From: a virus
Reading direction: 5' to 3' (one strand)
Virus record (IMG/VR): IMGVR_UViG_3300010354_000779
Span: 1 to 21,938 of that record
Length of the DNA: 21,938 bases
The translations under genes and the position numbers were made by a program. Positions 11,633 through 19,999 of this stretch are shown here, piece after piece (position 1 is the first letter of the stretch; each line of letters opens with the position of its first letter). A model generated the notes under the pieces. It had not been told where the DNA came from, did not search any database, and saw nothing but the letters and a program-made list of their open reading frames with translations.

Positions 11633-11663
11633 TTTAAGGTGGTTATTGAAAAGAAGTGTGTTC

Positions 11664-11691
11664 ATAATAAAAAGACTCCCAGAGGAGTCTT
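11664..11691 (-). terminator. Rho-independent terminator
   Basis: Minus strand: AAGACTCC, loop TCTG, GGAGTCTT, then TTTATTAT. Perfect 8-bp stem with a following U-rich run, four bases beyond the stop of the KTSC-like gene. It closes the operon that starts at promoter P6. Confidence 0.85.
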
Positions 11692-11695
11692 AGAG

Positions 11696-11959
11696 TCAAG
11701 AAATAGGTTCGAGAACGTTATCTTTACGAAGTCGATTAACATATCGACCAATAGAAACAGTGGTGTCACCAGATTCTGCAGCAGTATTTTGCTCCAGCAT
11801 TTCAGTTTTTATTTGATTGTAATCACCATTCACAGTGTAAAAATACACTTCATCACTTGATGCGAATTGAAGTCCAATCTCGTTTGATTCATTGTCAAAA
11901 TAAAGATTGTTCACACAAGTAGAACTTTCAGTCGAAATGCACTCAAGAAGTTTAGTCAT
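11696..11959 (-). CDS. KTSC-like domain protein, 87 aa
   Basis: The order S-S-T..V..LYFD...NEIGLQF, then DEVYFYTV, and later SIGRYVN matches the layout of the small KTSC domain (beta strands around Y.Y.V with a terminal I...Y). Phage KTSC proteins have no settled role. It is the last gene before the terminator at 11664-11691. The match is partial and made by eye. Confidence 0.6.
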   Translation of the reverse strand: MTKLLECISTESSTCVNNLYFDNESNEIGLQFASSDEVYFYTVNGDYNQIKTEMLEQNTAAESGDTTVSIGRYVNRLRKDNVLEPIS

Positions 11960-11971
11960 AATTTTAAAGAA

Positions 11972-12151
11972 TCAGTAATCGTAATCGTCGTCAAAGTCTG
12001 CGTCGGTGTTTCGATTCCAACGTTTCATTCCAGAAATTTTATACTTCTGAAATCCCTCATCATATTCTAGGTCTTGAAGTTTGGTTTGTTGCTTCAACTC
12101 AGAAAGAGTAGAGTTGGTAGACTTGTTGAATTTACGATAGGAACGGGCCAT
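11972..12151 (-). CDS. Small basic/acidic protein, 59 aa
   Basis: Basic N-terminus (MARSYRKFNKSTNSTLSELK) and a strongly acidic C-terminus (DADFDDDYDY). It lies 12 bases below the 50-residue gene and 12 bases above the KTSC-like gene, with no larger competing frame. Function unknown. Confidence 0.6.
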   Translation of the reverse strand: MARSYRKFNKSTNSTLSELKQQTKLQDLEYDEGFQKYKISGMKRWNRNTDADFDDDYDY

Positions 12152-12163
12152 GTTTTTTGAGAA

Positions 12164-12316
12164 TTAGTCAGCGTAATCGAAGGTGTACTCGTAGTCTTCA
12201 GAGGCATCATCATAGCAATCATAATCAACCTCATCATTATAGCGATAAAATTTGTCTAGACGAATTTCATCTCGAATCTGGTCAATTATGGAACAATGGT
12301 AATCCAGGTAAGGCAT
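12164..12316 (-). CDS. Hypothetical acidic protein, 50 aa, first gene after P6
   Basis: Starts MPYLDYHCSIIDQIRDEIRL and ends in an extremely acidic, Tyr-rich tail (SEDYEYTFDYAD). The frame is open to 12385, but that region is the promoter P6; the ATG at 12316 has AGAGGAT eight bases ahead. The acidic tail could mimic DNA or contact a polymerase, which is speculation. Confidence 0.65.
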   Translation of the reverse strand: MPYLDYHCSIIDQIRDEIRLDKFYRYNDEVDYDCYDDASEDYEYTFDYAD

Positions 12317-12343
12317 GATTGAATCCTCTTGGAAACTCTGGCT

Positions 12344-12372
12344 ATAATATAGGCAGTTTTCCAAAAAGTCAA
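12344..12372 (-). promoter_or_regulatory. Early-type sigma70 promoter P6
   Basis: Minus strand: TTGACT (12367-12372), 17 bp, TATTAT (12344-12349), directly followed by AGCCA, as in P1-P4. No clear dyad covers this -35. It drives the three-gene operon ending at the terminator near 11680. Confidence 0.75.
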
Positions 12373-12394
12373 GGGCGTCTCTCATTAGACTATC

Positions 12395-12544
12395 TTATGA
12401 ATCCAAAATGTGTAGTTGATTTTTCAAATCAGTGTCTGCAATATGTACTATCAAAATTAATTGATTGACAATTTTTTGCAGAGAGTTGACTCGAACCTCT
12501 AGAGTTTCTATTCGGTCTGCCAACTCTGACATACTGCTATCCAT
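12395..12544 (-). CDS. Small coiled-coil protein, 49 aa
   Basis: Reads MDSSMSELADRIETLEVRVN; heptads with L, I and V in residues 7-45 suggest a short coiled coil. AGAGGA lies nine bases ahead of the ATG at 12544, which overlaps the upstream gene by 37 bases; an ATG at 12532 is an alternative. Function unknown. Confidence 0.6.
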   Translation of the reverse strand: MDSSMSELADRIETLEVRVNSLQKIVNQLILIVHIADTDLKNQLHILDS

Positions 12545-12660
12545 TCGTCAAATTCCTCTCCAATTGAAAGTGCATCTTCGTAGCGACCTTCTTCAATCAA
12601 TTGTTGAAAACGGTCACAACGTTCTCTGAGTATTTTATCCAGAGTCTTTTCGTTAATCAT
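12508..12660 (-). CDS. Small helical protein, 50 aa
   Basis: Reads MINEKTLDKILRERCDRFQQ and contains IEEGRYEDALSIGEEFDEW, which looks like a single TPR-like helical hairpin. The start overlaps the stop of the zinc-binding gene as ATGA. Function unknown. Confidence 0.6.
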   Translation of the reverse strand: MINEKTLDKILRERCDRFQQLIEEGRYEDALSIGEEFDEWIAVCQSWQTE

Positions 12661-12926
12661 AGGTCTTTACCCCACTTTCCAATAGGGCAAGAACCATGCT
12701 TTAATCTTGTTTTTGCAGACATAAAACATCCACAACGGCGACATTGAGTTGTTTTTGCATTAAAATCATCACAAGATTGACAAATAGACATTCTTGTGGA
12801 AGATGTTGTTTCAGTTACAAAAACGGATTGCCCTTTAGCAATCTCACCATAGGAACTAACTACAGTTTCTGACAATGATTTAAGTCTTTGAAACAATTCG
12901 TTCTTGATTTCTTCTGAGCGATTCAT
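12657..12926 (-). CDS. Small zinc-binding phage protein, 89 aa
   Basis: A Cys-rich C-terminal half has C49-Q-S-C52 and C62-R-R-C65-G-C67 with a later C80, then GKW. The pattern CxxC...CxxCGCFM..K...CP.GKW is, from memory, common in phage hypothetical proteins near structural genes. A helical N-terminus (residues 1-30) precedes it. One or two zinc ions are likely. Role unknown. The start overlaps the upstream stop as ATGA. Confidence 0.75.
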   Translation of the reverse strand: MNRSEEIKNELFQRLKSLSETVVSSYGEIAKGQSVFVTETTSSTRMSICQSCDDFNAKTTQCRRCGCFMSAKTRLKHGSCPIGKWGKDL

Positions 12927-13126
12927 GTTGAAAGTATTGCAGCTACTGCCTCAGGTGAGGCCTCTGGTTCTGTATTTGTATTTAGAAGTTCTAATCCTTC
13001 AATAGCACCTTGAAGTTTAACATAAAGTTCCTTCTTTTGTGCAAGTTCTGTATCAAGTTTGCGAATTTCTTCCATAACTTGAGATTGTTGATTTTTAAAA
13101 TTTTCTAAAAGTTGTTCTGGTTCCAT
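12923..13126 (-). CDS. Coiled-coil protein, 67 aa
   Basis: Starts MEPEQLLENFKNQQSQVMEE; residues 5-48 are a continuous heptad helix, and the end is Glu/Pro/Ala rich. It is 38 bases below the tail-assembly gene and coupled to the zinc protein. I recall similar small helical proteins after cyanophage fibre genes. Possibly a structural or assembly accessory. Confidence 0.65.
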   Translation of the reverse strand: MEPEQLLENFKNQQSQVMEEIRKLDTELAQKKELYVKLQGAIEGLELLNTNTEPEASPEAVAAILST

Positions 13127-13164
13127 GAGATTACTAATTCAAATTTCAGTGTATCACACTTGAT

Positions 13165-13800
13165 TTATTCTGTCAATTCTGGTTCTGGTCTGATTGGTAT
13201 ACCAGGACTCAAGATATCGGGCTTGACAGAGGTATCAAATTCATTTACAATCACTCTGTCAGGGGTGAAAAGAGAGTTATAAGATTCTTTAACTTCTTCT
13301 GGAGTATTGTGTACTATATTTAAATAATAACTATAACTATCATATTCTTCTGAGTCAGTTTCTGGTCTTTCATTATTTAAGATATATTCAGGTAAATTTT
13401 GTAAAGCAATTGTATATTCATTTAGTTGTTTATTGAAAATCCAATTGTTTACTTCATCTTGAACCCACTCTGGAATAGGACCAACAGTAACTCCGCCAGT
13501 AATAGTTTTAGGATATTTGTCTTTGATTTCTTGAATTTCTGATTTCCATACATCTAATCCTTCATGATATATTTTATCAAACTGGTCTGAGTAAGGAGGA
13601 TATTCTTGTTGTCTTAGAGTAGCGTAGTCAGGTTCAATAATGTCTGGACCTTCTACGATTTCTATTCCTTTTGTAGCAACATCTTGAAGAAAACGTTGAT
13701 ATTCAGGATTTTCTGATGATGGAAATATTGAAGTACTGTCTTCAAAACGAAAAATTAAATTATATAAATTGTTAGTTATTGATGATATGAGTTTATACAT
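13165..13800 (-). CDS. Tail-fibre assembly-like protein (XkdW-like segment), 211 aa
   Basis: Residues 61-98 read LRQQEYPPYSDQFDKIYHEG and continue VW..EI..IKDKYPK, the pattern of the XkdW/fibre-assembly segment (LR..EYP...DQ.D..Y..G...W...I..IK.KYP). Flanks are acidic and Pro-rich, as in tail accessory proteins. It follows directly after the 390-residue fibre gene, as expected for an assembly helper. Role inferred from motif and position. Confidence 0.65.
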   Translation of the reverse strand: MYKLISSITNNLYNLIFRFEDSTSIFPSSENPEYQRFLQDVATKGIEIVEGPDIIEPDYATLRQQEYPPYSDQFDKIYHEGLDVWKSEIQEIKDKYPKTITGGVTVGPIPEWVQDEVNNWIFNKQLNEYTIALQNLPEYILNNERPETDSEEYDSYSYYLNIVHNTPEEVKESYNSLFTPDRVIVNEFDTSVKPDILSPGIPIRPEPELTE

Positions 13801-13802
13801 TA

Positions 13803-14975
13803 TTATATCTCCGCAGAAAAAAGTATATCGTTAAGAAGTAAAAAATAAGATACTCCAGCACTCATTCCACTTGCAACTGAACAATCTAAAGATATCATAT
13901 TGCCAACCATAGAATACGCCGAAATACTAGTTACAAATCCAAGATTACTTAACGCAAATGTATAAATTTGAGGACTAGTTATTGATGTTATATTTGGAGT
14001 AGTCCTCATTTGAACGGGTGTGTGTAATGTGGAAAAACCTCTGGTTCCTGTATAAGCTCCAAGAACTAGTCCCCAAGGACTGTTTTGTGTTCCTGTTTGA
14101 TATCTTATAGCATATCTTTGGCACAATGCAAGTTCTTGAGAATATGTTCTATATTCAAATGGAGTTAACGTAGCACCCATTTCCCATTGAACTCCAGAGA
14201 TAAACACATCATTATTTACTGTGTCCATAAATGTAGTTCCAGTTCTTATATCACATCTTTGATTATTTACTGCATTTTTCCAGTTTGATGTATTGAGAGT
14301 TCCACCTGTATATGCGGAACCAGAAGCTAACCAAAAATTAAAATAACCTGCACTATTAACCCCATCACCCATTGATGTCAAATAATTTGGAGGCAATACA
14401 ACATAATATCTTTGCCAAGTACTTGTTAGTAAAAATGATTTAGAAATTTGAGCTCCATTGTATGAATAATATTCAAAAGTTAAAGTATAACCAGGAATTG
14501 TTGACCTTGCATAAAAACTTACAGTGCTAAAAGCCGCAGCTTGGTTTCCCCACCTAAGTACTCTTAAATCTCTTTGTTCTAATTGAGTATACAATAGCAA
14601 ATATTGGCCAGCTGCAAATGAAGTATCAGTTCCAGTACATCTGACTCGTATAGCATTTTTTAAACCAGCCGGACAATCTCCAGATATTGTTGAGGTTTGA
14701 ACTGTTCCATCTGTTTGATTATCTATTTTCCATCTGTCAGCTGTAACTACTGCAGTTGCGTTGGCTGCAATAGATTGAGTATTTCCACCATTTCTCTGGT
14801 CAACTAAAAAATCTCCATTGATAATGAAATTTTTTCTTCCGGCGCCAGTAACAGCAAAAACTTCTTCTGGTGTATTTGCCGCCATTACAGACTGACCAGT
14901 AATACCAACTGGTCTTTCTAATTCAGAAAGCTTTTCTCGTATGTTAATTGGTGGCCTTGAAATATTTACTGGCAT
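13803..14975 (-). CDS. Tail fibre or other receptor-binding structural protein, 390 aa
   Basis: The N-terminus has ISRPPINIREKL and LERPVGITGQSVMAANTPEE, then GRKNFIINGDF(L)VDQRN (46-62), followed by a jelly-roll-like carbohydrate-binding part, and GVQWEMGATLTPFEYR with ELALCQRY (about 263-288). These are typical of phage fibre proteins with a trimerising or sugar-binding head. A GGAG site precedes the ATG within the tail of the upstream gene. Confidence 0.75.
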   Translation of the reverse strand: MPVNISRPPINIREKLSELERPVGITGQSVMAANTPEEVFAVTGAGRKNFIINGDFLVDQRNGGNTQSIAANATAVVTADRWKIDNQTDGTVQTSTISGDCPAGLKNAIRVRCTGTDTSFAAGQYLLLYTQLEQRDLRVLRWGNQAAAFSTVSFYARSTIPGYTLTFEYYSYNGAQISKSFLLTSTWQRYYVVLPPNYLTSMGDGVNSAGYFNFWLASGSAYTGGTLNTSNWKNAVNNQRCDIRTGTTFMDTVNNDVFISGVQWEMGATLTPFEYRTYSQELALCQRYAIRYQTGTQNSPWGLVLGAYTGTRGFSTLHTPVQMRTTPNITSITSPQIYTFALSNLGFVTSISAYSMVGNMISLDCSVASGMSAGVSYFLLLNDILFSAEI

Positions 14976-14976
14976 T

Positions 14977-17349
14977 TTATTGCTCCACTATTAGGTTGTT
15001 GGATGCTGCAATCCAAGTTGTGACTGGAGATGTTGTATAATCAACTCTACGCAATCCATCAAATACACTTCTACCTCCAGAAGTTCCTGCATGTAATAAT
15101 TGTGCAGTATCATCATATGCAATAGCTGTTACCACGTTAGATGACCCATATAAAGTACATTTTGCACCAGTTGTAAATAATGCTTTTTCATCATTATATA
15201 TCTTTCTAATTTGTTCTTCCGTTATGAACGATTGACCGTATCTCAATAAAGCAATTTGCTGTCCAGAATTAACCGCATCATAAACACCATTGTAACTTCT
15301 TTTACCAATGAATAAATCTGCAGTTTCTGTTGTATATTTTCCAGTAATACTTCTAACCAATCTATCTCCAGCATAATGTTTTAATACACCACCTGAATAA
15401 ACTAGAGCAAAAAATTTCTCAGATGTTGATGAATCTGATAAATCTGAAAATTTACTTCTGGAACTTTGAGTTCCTACTCCGGCAAAAATAGCAGCAATTG
15501 TATTATTATATCCAGAAGTTGAAAATTTTTCTAATGATACTGTCCCAATATTAGTTGGAAACCAACCCATGATATACCAAGGACTTGCAAAATTAATGTT
15601 GACATTTCCTTGCATCATATAATTTGTTGACGAGAAGTTGCCGTACTGTACTAAATCAGAATCTGTTGCAACTTTTGTTTTTGATACAGTTCCATAGACT
15701 GCAATTGGTTTCACATAATTAGTTGGACCTCTATCGGAATCAGCAACAGTTAGAGAAACATTATCAAAACTTAATGTTACTCCATTACCAGTTCCACCCC
15801 AATAATAACCATAAATTTGTAATTTTAAATTACTGCTGGTGGAAGATGCAGTAAATGTTGTGTATAATCTTTTATTTGTTGCGCCAGGTCCGCTAGAGTC
15901 TATAATTAATGAATATTGAGTAGTATTTGATGTTCTATCAACAAGTCCAACGTAAATATTAGATGAAGTACCACCAGTCCATTCCATTGTAAATGCATAG
16001 GTTTGACCTGCAACTATAGTTCCAATATTTTGTTCGATTGCTCCATTGGTACTTGTCATTGTGATTGTACCAACACCACTCGCAACAGCAAAACCAGTAT
16101 TTCCTACAGCAGTCCATCCAGTAGTGCCACTTGCAAAATCTCCATTGGTAACAAATTCAGTTGCAACAATATCTTCAGTAACTGTGTTTGTTAGCAATAC
16201 ACCTCTCACATCACCTACCATCCAACCAGTGTTATATGTAGTTTTTGCCAATGCAGTCATACTTTGACCGCCAGCTGTAGACCCAATAAATGAATCATAT
16301 CTATTGAAAAATGTAAGACCTTCATTCATTGCAAGTCCTTGTTCAATAAAATTGTTTATATTAACATTATTTGATGATGCAGTTGTTGAAACAGCGTTAT
16401 CATAATATCTGTAATGATATACAACGCCATCTGCTGCAGTATTATAAGTTGCAATATCAGAACCACCTAATTTTTCATAATTGTGACAGAAAAATCCAGC
16501 AAAATTTGTATCATTTGATTGAGAAAATAACGCAGTAATTTTTCCAGAATTATAAATGTTTACTTTTGATACCTTAATAGAACCAGAAGTTGAAATAACA
16601 GACTCATTACTTCTAATAATAGAAATACCAGTAGCTCCAGAGATTGCTATAGTTGGATTTGGAAGTCCAGTTGATGCATCTATTACACTGTCTGGAGTTA
16701 CTGCCATGGAAACATGATATTGGGCGTTTAATCCAGAAAGAAGAGGATATCCATCTGAGTTTGTAACCCATTGAGAACCAACAACTGAATTATTTCTGTC
16801 GGTTATATATCTTCCATTTCTTAGACCATATGGATTATCTTGATATGCCAATTTAATATCGTCTTTAATCATATTAAAGACAAGTCCACCACTACCTGAA
16901 GTTGTAATTACAATAACTCCGTTTAATGCAGCACATGAAGTTAAATTACTAGTTCCAGAAGTTCCCCAATTTAATGTAACTTGTCCAACATTGCTGAAGA
17001 CCATCCACATTGGAAATTCTGGGTCATCGCCATCATAAATTGTCATCTCAGTTGCAGTTACTACAAATATAGCAACTGCAGGAAAATCTCTTCTACTTCC
17101 TCTCGTAGTAGTGTTTAGAGTTTCGTTGTACCATGAAGTGTTTTGTGTTCTCTTTCTCCATGCACCACCATCACTGTCCCTACGAGTATCATAGATGAAA
17201 GTATATACTGCATTACTAGTAATATTTGCATTTAGGATATCTAAATTTAAATCATCTACCGTTACATTACTTGGAGACTGGTATGCCATACCGCCAAGCA
17301 TACCATGAGTTGGCACCTGATTTAAACTAGTTCCAATTAGTTTTGGCAT
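14977..17349 (-). CDS. Large tail fibre-like protein, 790 aa
   Basis: N-terminal LIGTSLNQVPTHGMLGGMAY (4-23) is shared with the 201-residue fibre and likely anchors to the tail. Residues 60-390 are repetitive beta structure (for example VVTATEMTIYDGDD), compatible with a propeller. A CBM-like segment at 398-537 starts NGDFASGTTGW and ends SFDNVSLTV. A LamG-like jelly roll follows at about 575-725 (IMGWF...LFIGKRS...QIALLRYG). The end returns to propeller-like VTAIAYDDTAQLLHAG. Likely binds host surface glycans. Confidence 0.75.
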   Translation of the reverse strand: MPKLIGTSLNQVPTHGMLGGMAYQSPSNVTVDDLNLDILNANITSNAVYTFIYDTRRDSDGGAWRKRTQNTSWYNETLNTTTRGSRRDFPAVAIFVVTATEMTIYDGDDPEFPMWMVFSNVGQVTLNWGTSGTSNLTSCAALNGVIVITTSGSGGLVFNMIKDDIKLAYQDNPYGLRNGRYITDRNNSVVGSQWVTNSDGYPLLSGLNAQYHVSMAVTPDSVIDASTGLPNPTIAISGATGISIIRSNESVISTSGSIKVSKVNIYNSGKITALFSQSNDTNFAGFFCHNYEKLGGSDIATYNTAADGVVYHYRYYDNAVSTTASSNNVNINNFIEQGLAMNEGLTFFNRYDSFIGSTAGGQSMTALAKTTYNTGWMVGDVRGVLLTNTVTEDIVATEFVTNGDFASGTTGWTAVGNTGFAVASGVGTITMTSTNGAIEQNIGTIVAGQTYAFTMEWTGGTSSNIYVGLVDRTSNTTQYSLIIDSSGPGATNKRLYTTFTASSTSSNLKLQIYGYYWGGTGNGVTLSFDNVSLTVADSDRGPTNYVKPIAVYGTVSKTKVATDSDLVQYGNFSSTNYMMQGNVNINFASPWYIMGWFPTNIGTVSLEKFSTSGYNNTIAAIFAGVGTQSSRSKFSDLSDSSTSEKFFALVYSGGVLKHYAGDRLVRSITGKYTTETADLFIGKRSYNGVYDAVNSGQQIALLRYGQSFITEEQIRKIYNDEKALFTTGAKCTLYGSSNVVTAIAYDDTAQLLHAGTSGGRSVFDGLRRVDYTTSPVTTWIAASNNLIVEQ

Positions 17350-17369
17350 GTCTTACTTTCTCTCTAAGA

Positions 17370-17376
17370 TATTTAG
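17370..17376 (-). promoter_or_regulatory. CTAAATA motif, possible late promoter
   Basis: CTAAATA on the minus strand, 20 bases ahead of the 790-residue fibre gene. It resembles the T4 late-promoter core TATAAATA with a changed first part, and recurs before two other tail genes here. Confidence 0.4.
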
Positions 17377-17381
17377 ATTGT

Positions 17382-18710
17382 TTATGAAGTTAAATTTTGA
17401 AGTTGAGAATTAGTAATGCGCCTTGGGTAGTACAAAATTCTCTTAATACATCCATTCAATTGATATGAACCACTATTTAATCCTCCACCAATTTCCAGCA
17501 TGTTCATTGTTTTTGGAAGAGTTCCAGAAGTGTCTGGAGTTCCACCAGTTCCATTTACATAGAACATAAAATCGTTATCTTTAAAACCATGTGCAGTTTT
17601 ATAAAATGTATTATATGAATTTGCAATATTTACAAGTATTGCAGACTGAGTGGTTGTGTTTGTTACATAACCAGATGCAATATTATTCGAAAGTAATCTT
17701 GATACATCAACATATTCTGATAAACTTTTATTGTTACTTACAAATCCAGCAGCTGAAATATTTGAAGTAAATCTACTCATAAATTCACTATAAAATGTTC
17801 CCTCATACTGATTATAAAAATTTGTAAAATTAGTTCCTATTATATTTGCATAATCAAGTCTTCTTGTTGCCGCATATCCATACGTTGGAATGTACGAACT
17901 TGCAACAGAACCTTGTTCTACTTGAACTCCCCAAAGATAAAATCCAGACGTTCCATTTCCATTATATAATGGTGTTGCATTATGTGGAACAGAAACATTG
18001 TCTGTTGCTTCAATATAAAAAGTGGTTCCTCCAGTGGCACTGGTTCCAGATGTAAATGTTGCAGTTATTCTATACCAACCATTTGGATATGGTGTAACTG
18101 TGCCGCTAGTACTAGTAAATCCAGGATAACCAGGAATGTCTGCATATCCAACAAAAGTTGCAGTTGCTAAATTCCAAGTAAACATTCCAACGTGAAGTGG
18201 AGAGTTTCCATTGTTTATTTGTAGTACAACGTCTCTTCCATTTCTTTTTATAAATGCCGAGAATGTGTAAGTTGTAGAAGCAGAAAGAACATTTCCAATT
18301 AAACTTAGATAATGCGCTACTCCAGCAGTTGTATTTTCAACGAGAGCATATGCATCTACATTTCCAGAAGGAGATAAGGTAGCATTTGCAGTTCCAGATG
18401 CATTTGTATATGACCATTGACTAAAATTTTCACTATATCGAACTACATTTGTTCGTGTTTCTTCAATTAACAATCCCAAGCATTCTCCAGTATTTGCATC
18501 GTGTTCAAATCTAGGAGCATTTGGAGGAGCAATTTGAATAAATCCTCTAGAATCTACAAAACTTCCCGAAGATTCTCTAGTAAAATTTATTCTAGGGTCT
18601 AAAACTTTAGTCCTTGCAAAATTTAAATCTAGTGAGGGAGGTACACTTGGATAGTCTGTTGAAGGAGCGTCTCCAATAAACCCAGGTTGTATTTTAGTTA
18701 ACTCTGGCAT
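17382..18710 (-). CDS. Tail fibre paralogue with LamG-like region, 442 aa
   Basis: Contains PRFEHD (66-71), CLGLLIEETRTN (77-88), a jelly-roll with YPNGWYRITATF and LWGVQVEQGSVASSYIPT, then YEGTFYSEF and a C-terminal GCIKRILYYPRRITNSQLQNL. This block order is shared by three genes here and is common in phage fibre and spike proteins binding glycans. The N-terminal 30 residues differ from its relatives. Confidence 0.75.
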   Translation of the reverse strand: MPELTKIQPGFIGDAPSTDYPSVPPSLDLNFARTKVLDPRINFTRESSGSFVDSRGFIQIAPPNAPRFEHDANTGECLGLLIEETRTNVVRYSENFSQWSYTNASGTANATLSPSGNVDAYALVENTTAGVAHYLSLIGNVLSASTTYTFSAFIKRNGRDVVLQINNGNSPLHVGMFTWNLATATFVGYADIPGYPGFTSTSGTVTPYPNGWYRITATFTSGTSATGGTTFYIEATDNVSVPHNATPLYNGNGTSGFYLWGVQVEQGSVASSYIPTYGYAATRRLDYANIIGTNFTNFYNQYEGTFYSEFMSRFTSNISAAGFVSNNKSLSEYVDVSRLLSNNIASGYVTNTTTQSAILVNIANSYNTFYKTAHGFKDNDFMFYVNGTGGTPDTSGTLPKTMNMLEIGGGLNSGSYQLNGCIKRILYYPRRITNSQLQNLTS

Positions 18711-18721
18711 GGTTTTTTAAC

Positions 18722-18728
18722 TATTTAG
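18722..18728 (-). promoter_or_regulatory. CTAAATA motif, possible late promoter
   Basis: CTAAATA on the minus strand, 11 bases ahead of the 442-residue fibre gene and overlapping the stop codon of the upstream fibre gene. At this distance a transcript would have almost no leader, so it may instead serve as a processing or chance element. Confidence 0.3.
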
Positions 18729-19993
18729 AAGGTAGTTAATGCTTTAACTTGACTATCTGTTAGATATGATGGATAGTATTCAATTCTCCCCAAAGCAGAA
18801 TTTATTTGCAATCCATCATTTCTATTTCCAAAATATAATGTACTTGCTAAACTTGGAGATATTCCAGTTATATTTCCATTTTGAGTTCCATTACTGTGGG
18901 TTCTCAACAATGAATTTGGTATTGACCAAGATGATGCTACTTTAACCATTTGATTACTTGGAATGGTTAAGCCATTTCCACCAATGGCACCATTAATCCC
19001 TGTGTGAATTGTAGTGGAATCTGACATATAAAAATTTGGTGTGTTTGTAGAACCAGAATCAACTATAATTCTAGTAGTTAAACCAGCAGGAGCATAATTA
19101 TAAAATGATGCAACATAAGTACCTTCAATTTGTTTATACCAAGTGGACACATTAGCAAATGACATTGTAAGAACATCTGCACTTCTAGTCACTGCAGAAC
19201 CAGCAGTTGTTGGTATAAGAGAAGTTGCAAAAGTTGCTCCACTAGCTTCTGCTTGAACTCCCCATAAGTATAGATATTCATTTGCCGCATTTGCTTTTAC
19301 ATCTGACCCAAAATCACAAATTCTCATGTGCATATATGACATGTTGGTTGAGGTATCTCTGAAAATACATCTATACCAACCATTTGGATATGCAATCATT
19401 CTAGATGTAAATGAACCAGATGATGATTGTTCACCTGCTGCGGATGCAGTGGTTGCTGTAGTAACTCTATGTTGACCAGTAGACAGGTTAAACCATGCAC
19501 CCAGCCCGGCATTTCCATTAAATTTATAGATTCCTAAAGTTGATGCAGTGCCAGCTTTGGCCCAGACACTTTGAACTCCAGTACTAGCTAAAGTTAAATT
19601 TCTGTAGATTTGAGTTGATGAATTTGCTGCATTTGCACTGGTTAATTTTAGTGCAGTATTTGTTCCTGCTGGGTCTAGTGTTTCAGAAGTATTGGCAGTT
19701 TTTGCTCCACCAGTTCCTGCATTATCAAGTGTCCAATAAGCATTTCCTGGGTCACTGTAACCAAGTTGGTTTATTCTAGATTCTTCTAACAGTAATCCAC
19801 GACATCTTCTAGTTATTGGGTCATGGTCAAATCGAGGAATTCCCGCCGCTACGGTTTTCACATAACCATCTTCATCAGTAAAAGTTGCAGATGAAGTTCG
19901 TGAATATTGCAATCTGTAATCAATAGTTTTTGAATTTGCAAAATCAAGAACTATTGAAGGTGATAATACTGGAAAATTATTTTTAATAGACAT
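18725..19993 (-). CDS. Tail fibre paralogue with LamG-like region, 422 aa
   Basis: Same layout as the 442-residue fibre: PRFDHD (53-58), RGLLLEESRIN (65-75), AYPNGWYRCIF, LWGVQAEASGATFATSLIPT, IEGTYVASFYN and a C-terminal GRIEYYPSYLTDSQVKALTTF. It starts six bases after the end of the 201-residue fibre gene. Likely a receptor-binding fibre component. Confidence 0.75.
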   Translation of the reverse strand: MSIKNNFPVLSPSIVLDFANSKTIDYRLQYSRTSSATFTDEDGYVKTVAAGIPRFDHDPITRRCRGLLLEESRINQLGYSDPGNAYWTLDNAGTGGAKTANTSETLDPAGTNTALKLTSANAANSSTQIYRNLTLASTGVQSVWAKAGTASTLGIYKFNGNAGLGAWFNLSTGQHRVTTATTASAAGEQSSSGSFTSRMIAYPNGWYRCIFRDTSTNMSYMHMRICDFGSDVKANAANEYLYLWGVQAEASGATFATSLIPTTAGSAVTRSADVLTMSFANVSTWYKQIEGTYVASFYNYAPAGLTTRIIVDSGSTNTPNFYMSDSTTIHTGINGAIGGNGLTIPSNQMVKVASSWSIPNSLLRTHSNGTQNGNITGISPSLASTLYFGNRNDGLQINSALGRIEYYPSYLTDSQVKALTTF

Positions 19994-19999
19994 AGTTGA

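Noticed and set aside
12964-12990. Another CTAAATA in the coiled-coil gene near 12980
   Set aside because: It lies inside coding sequence with no gene start at a suitable distance, so it was not listed with the tail-gene copies.
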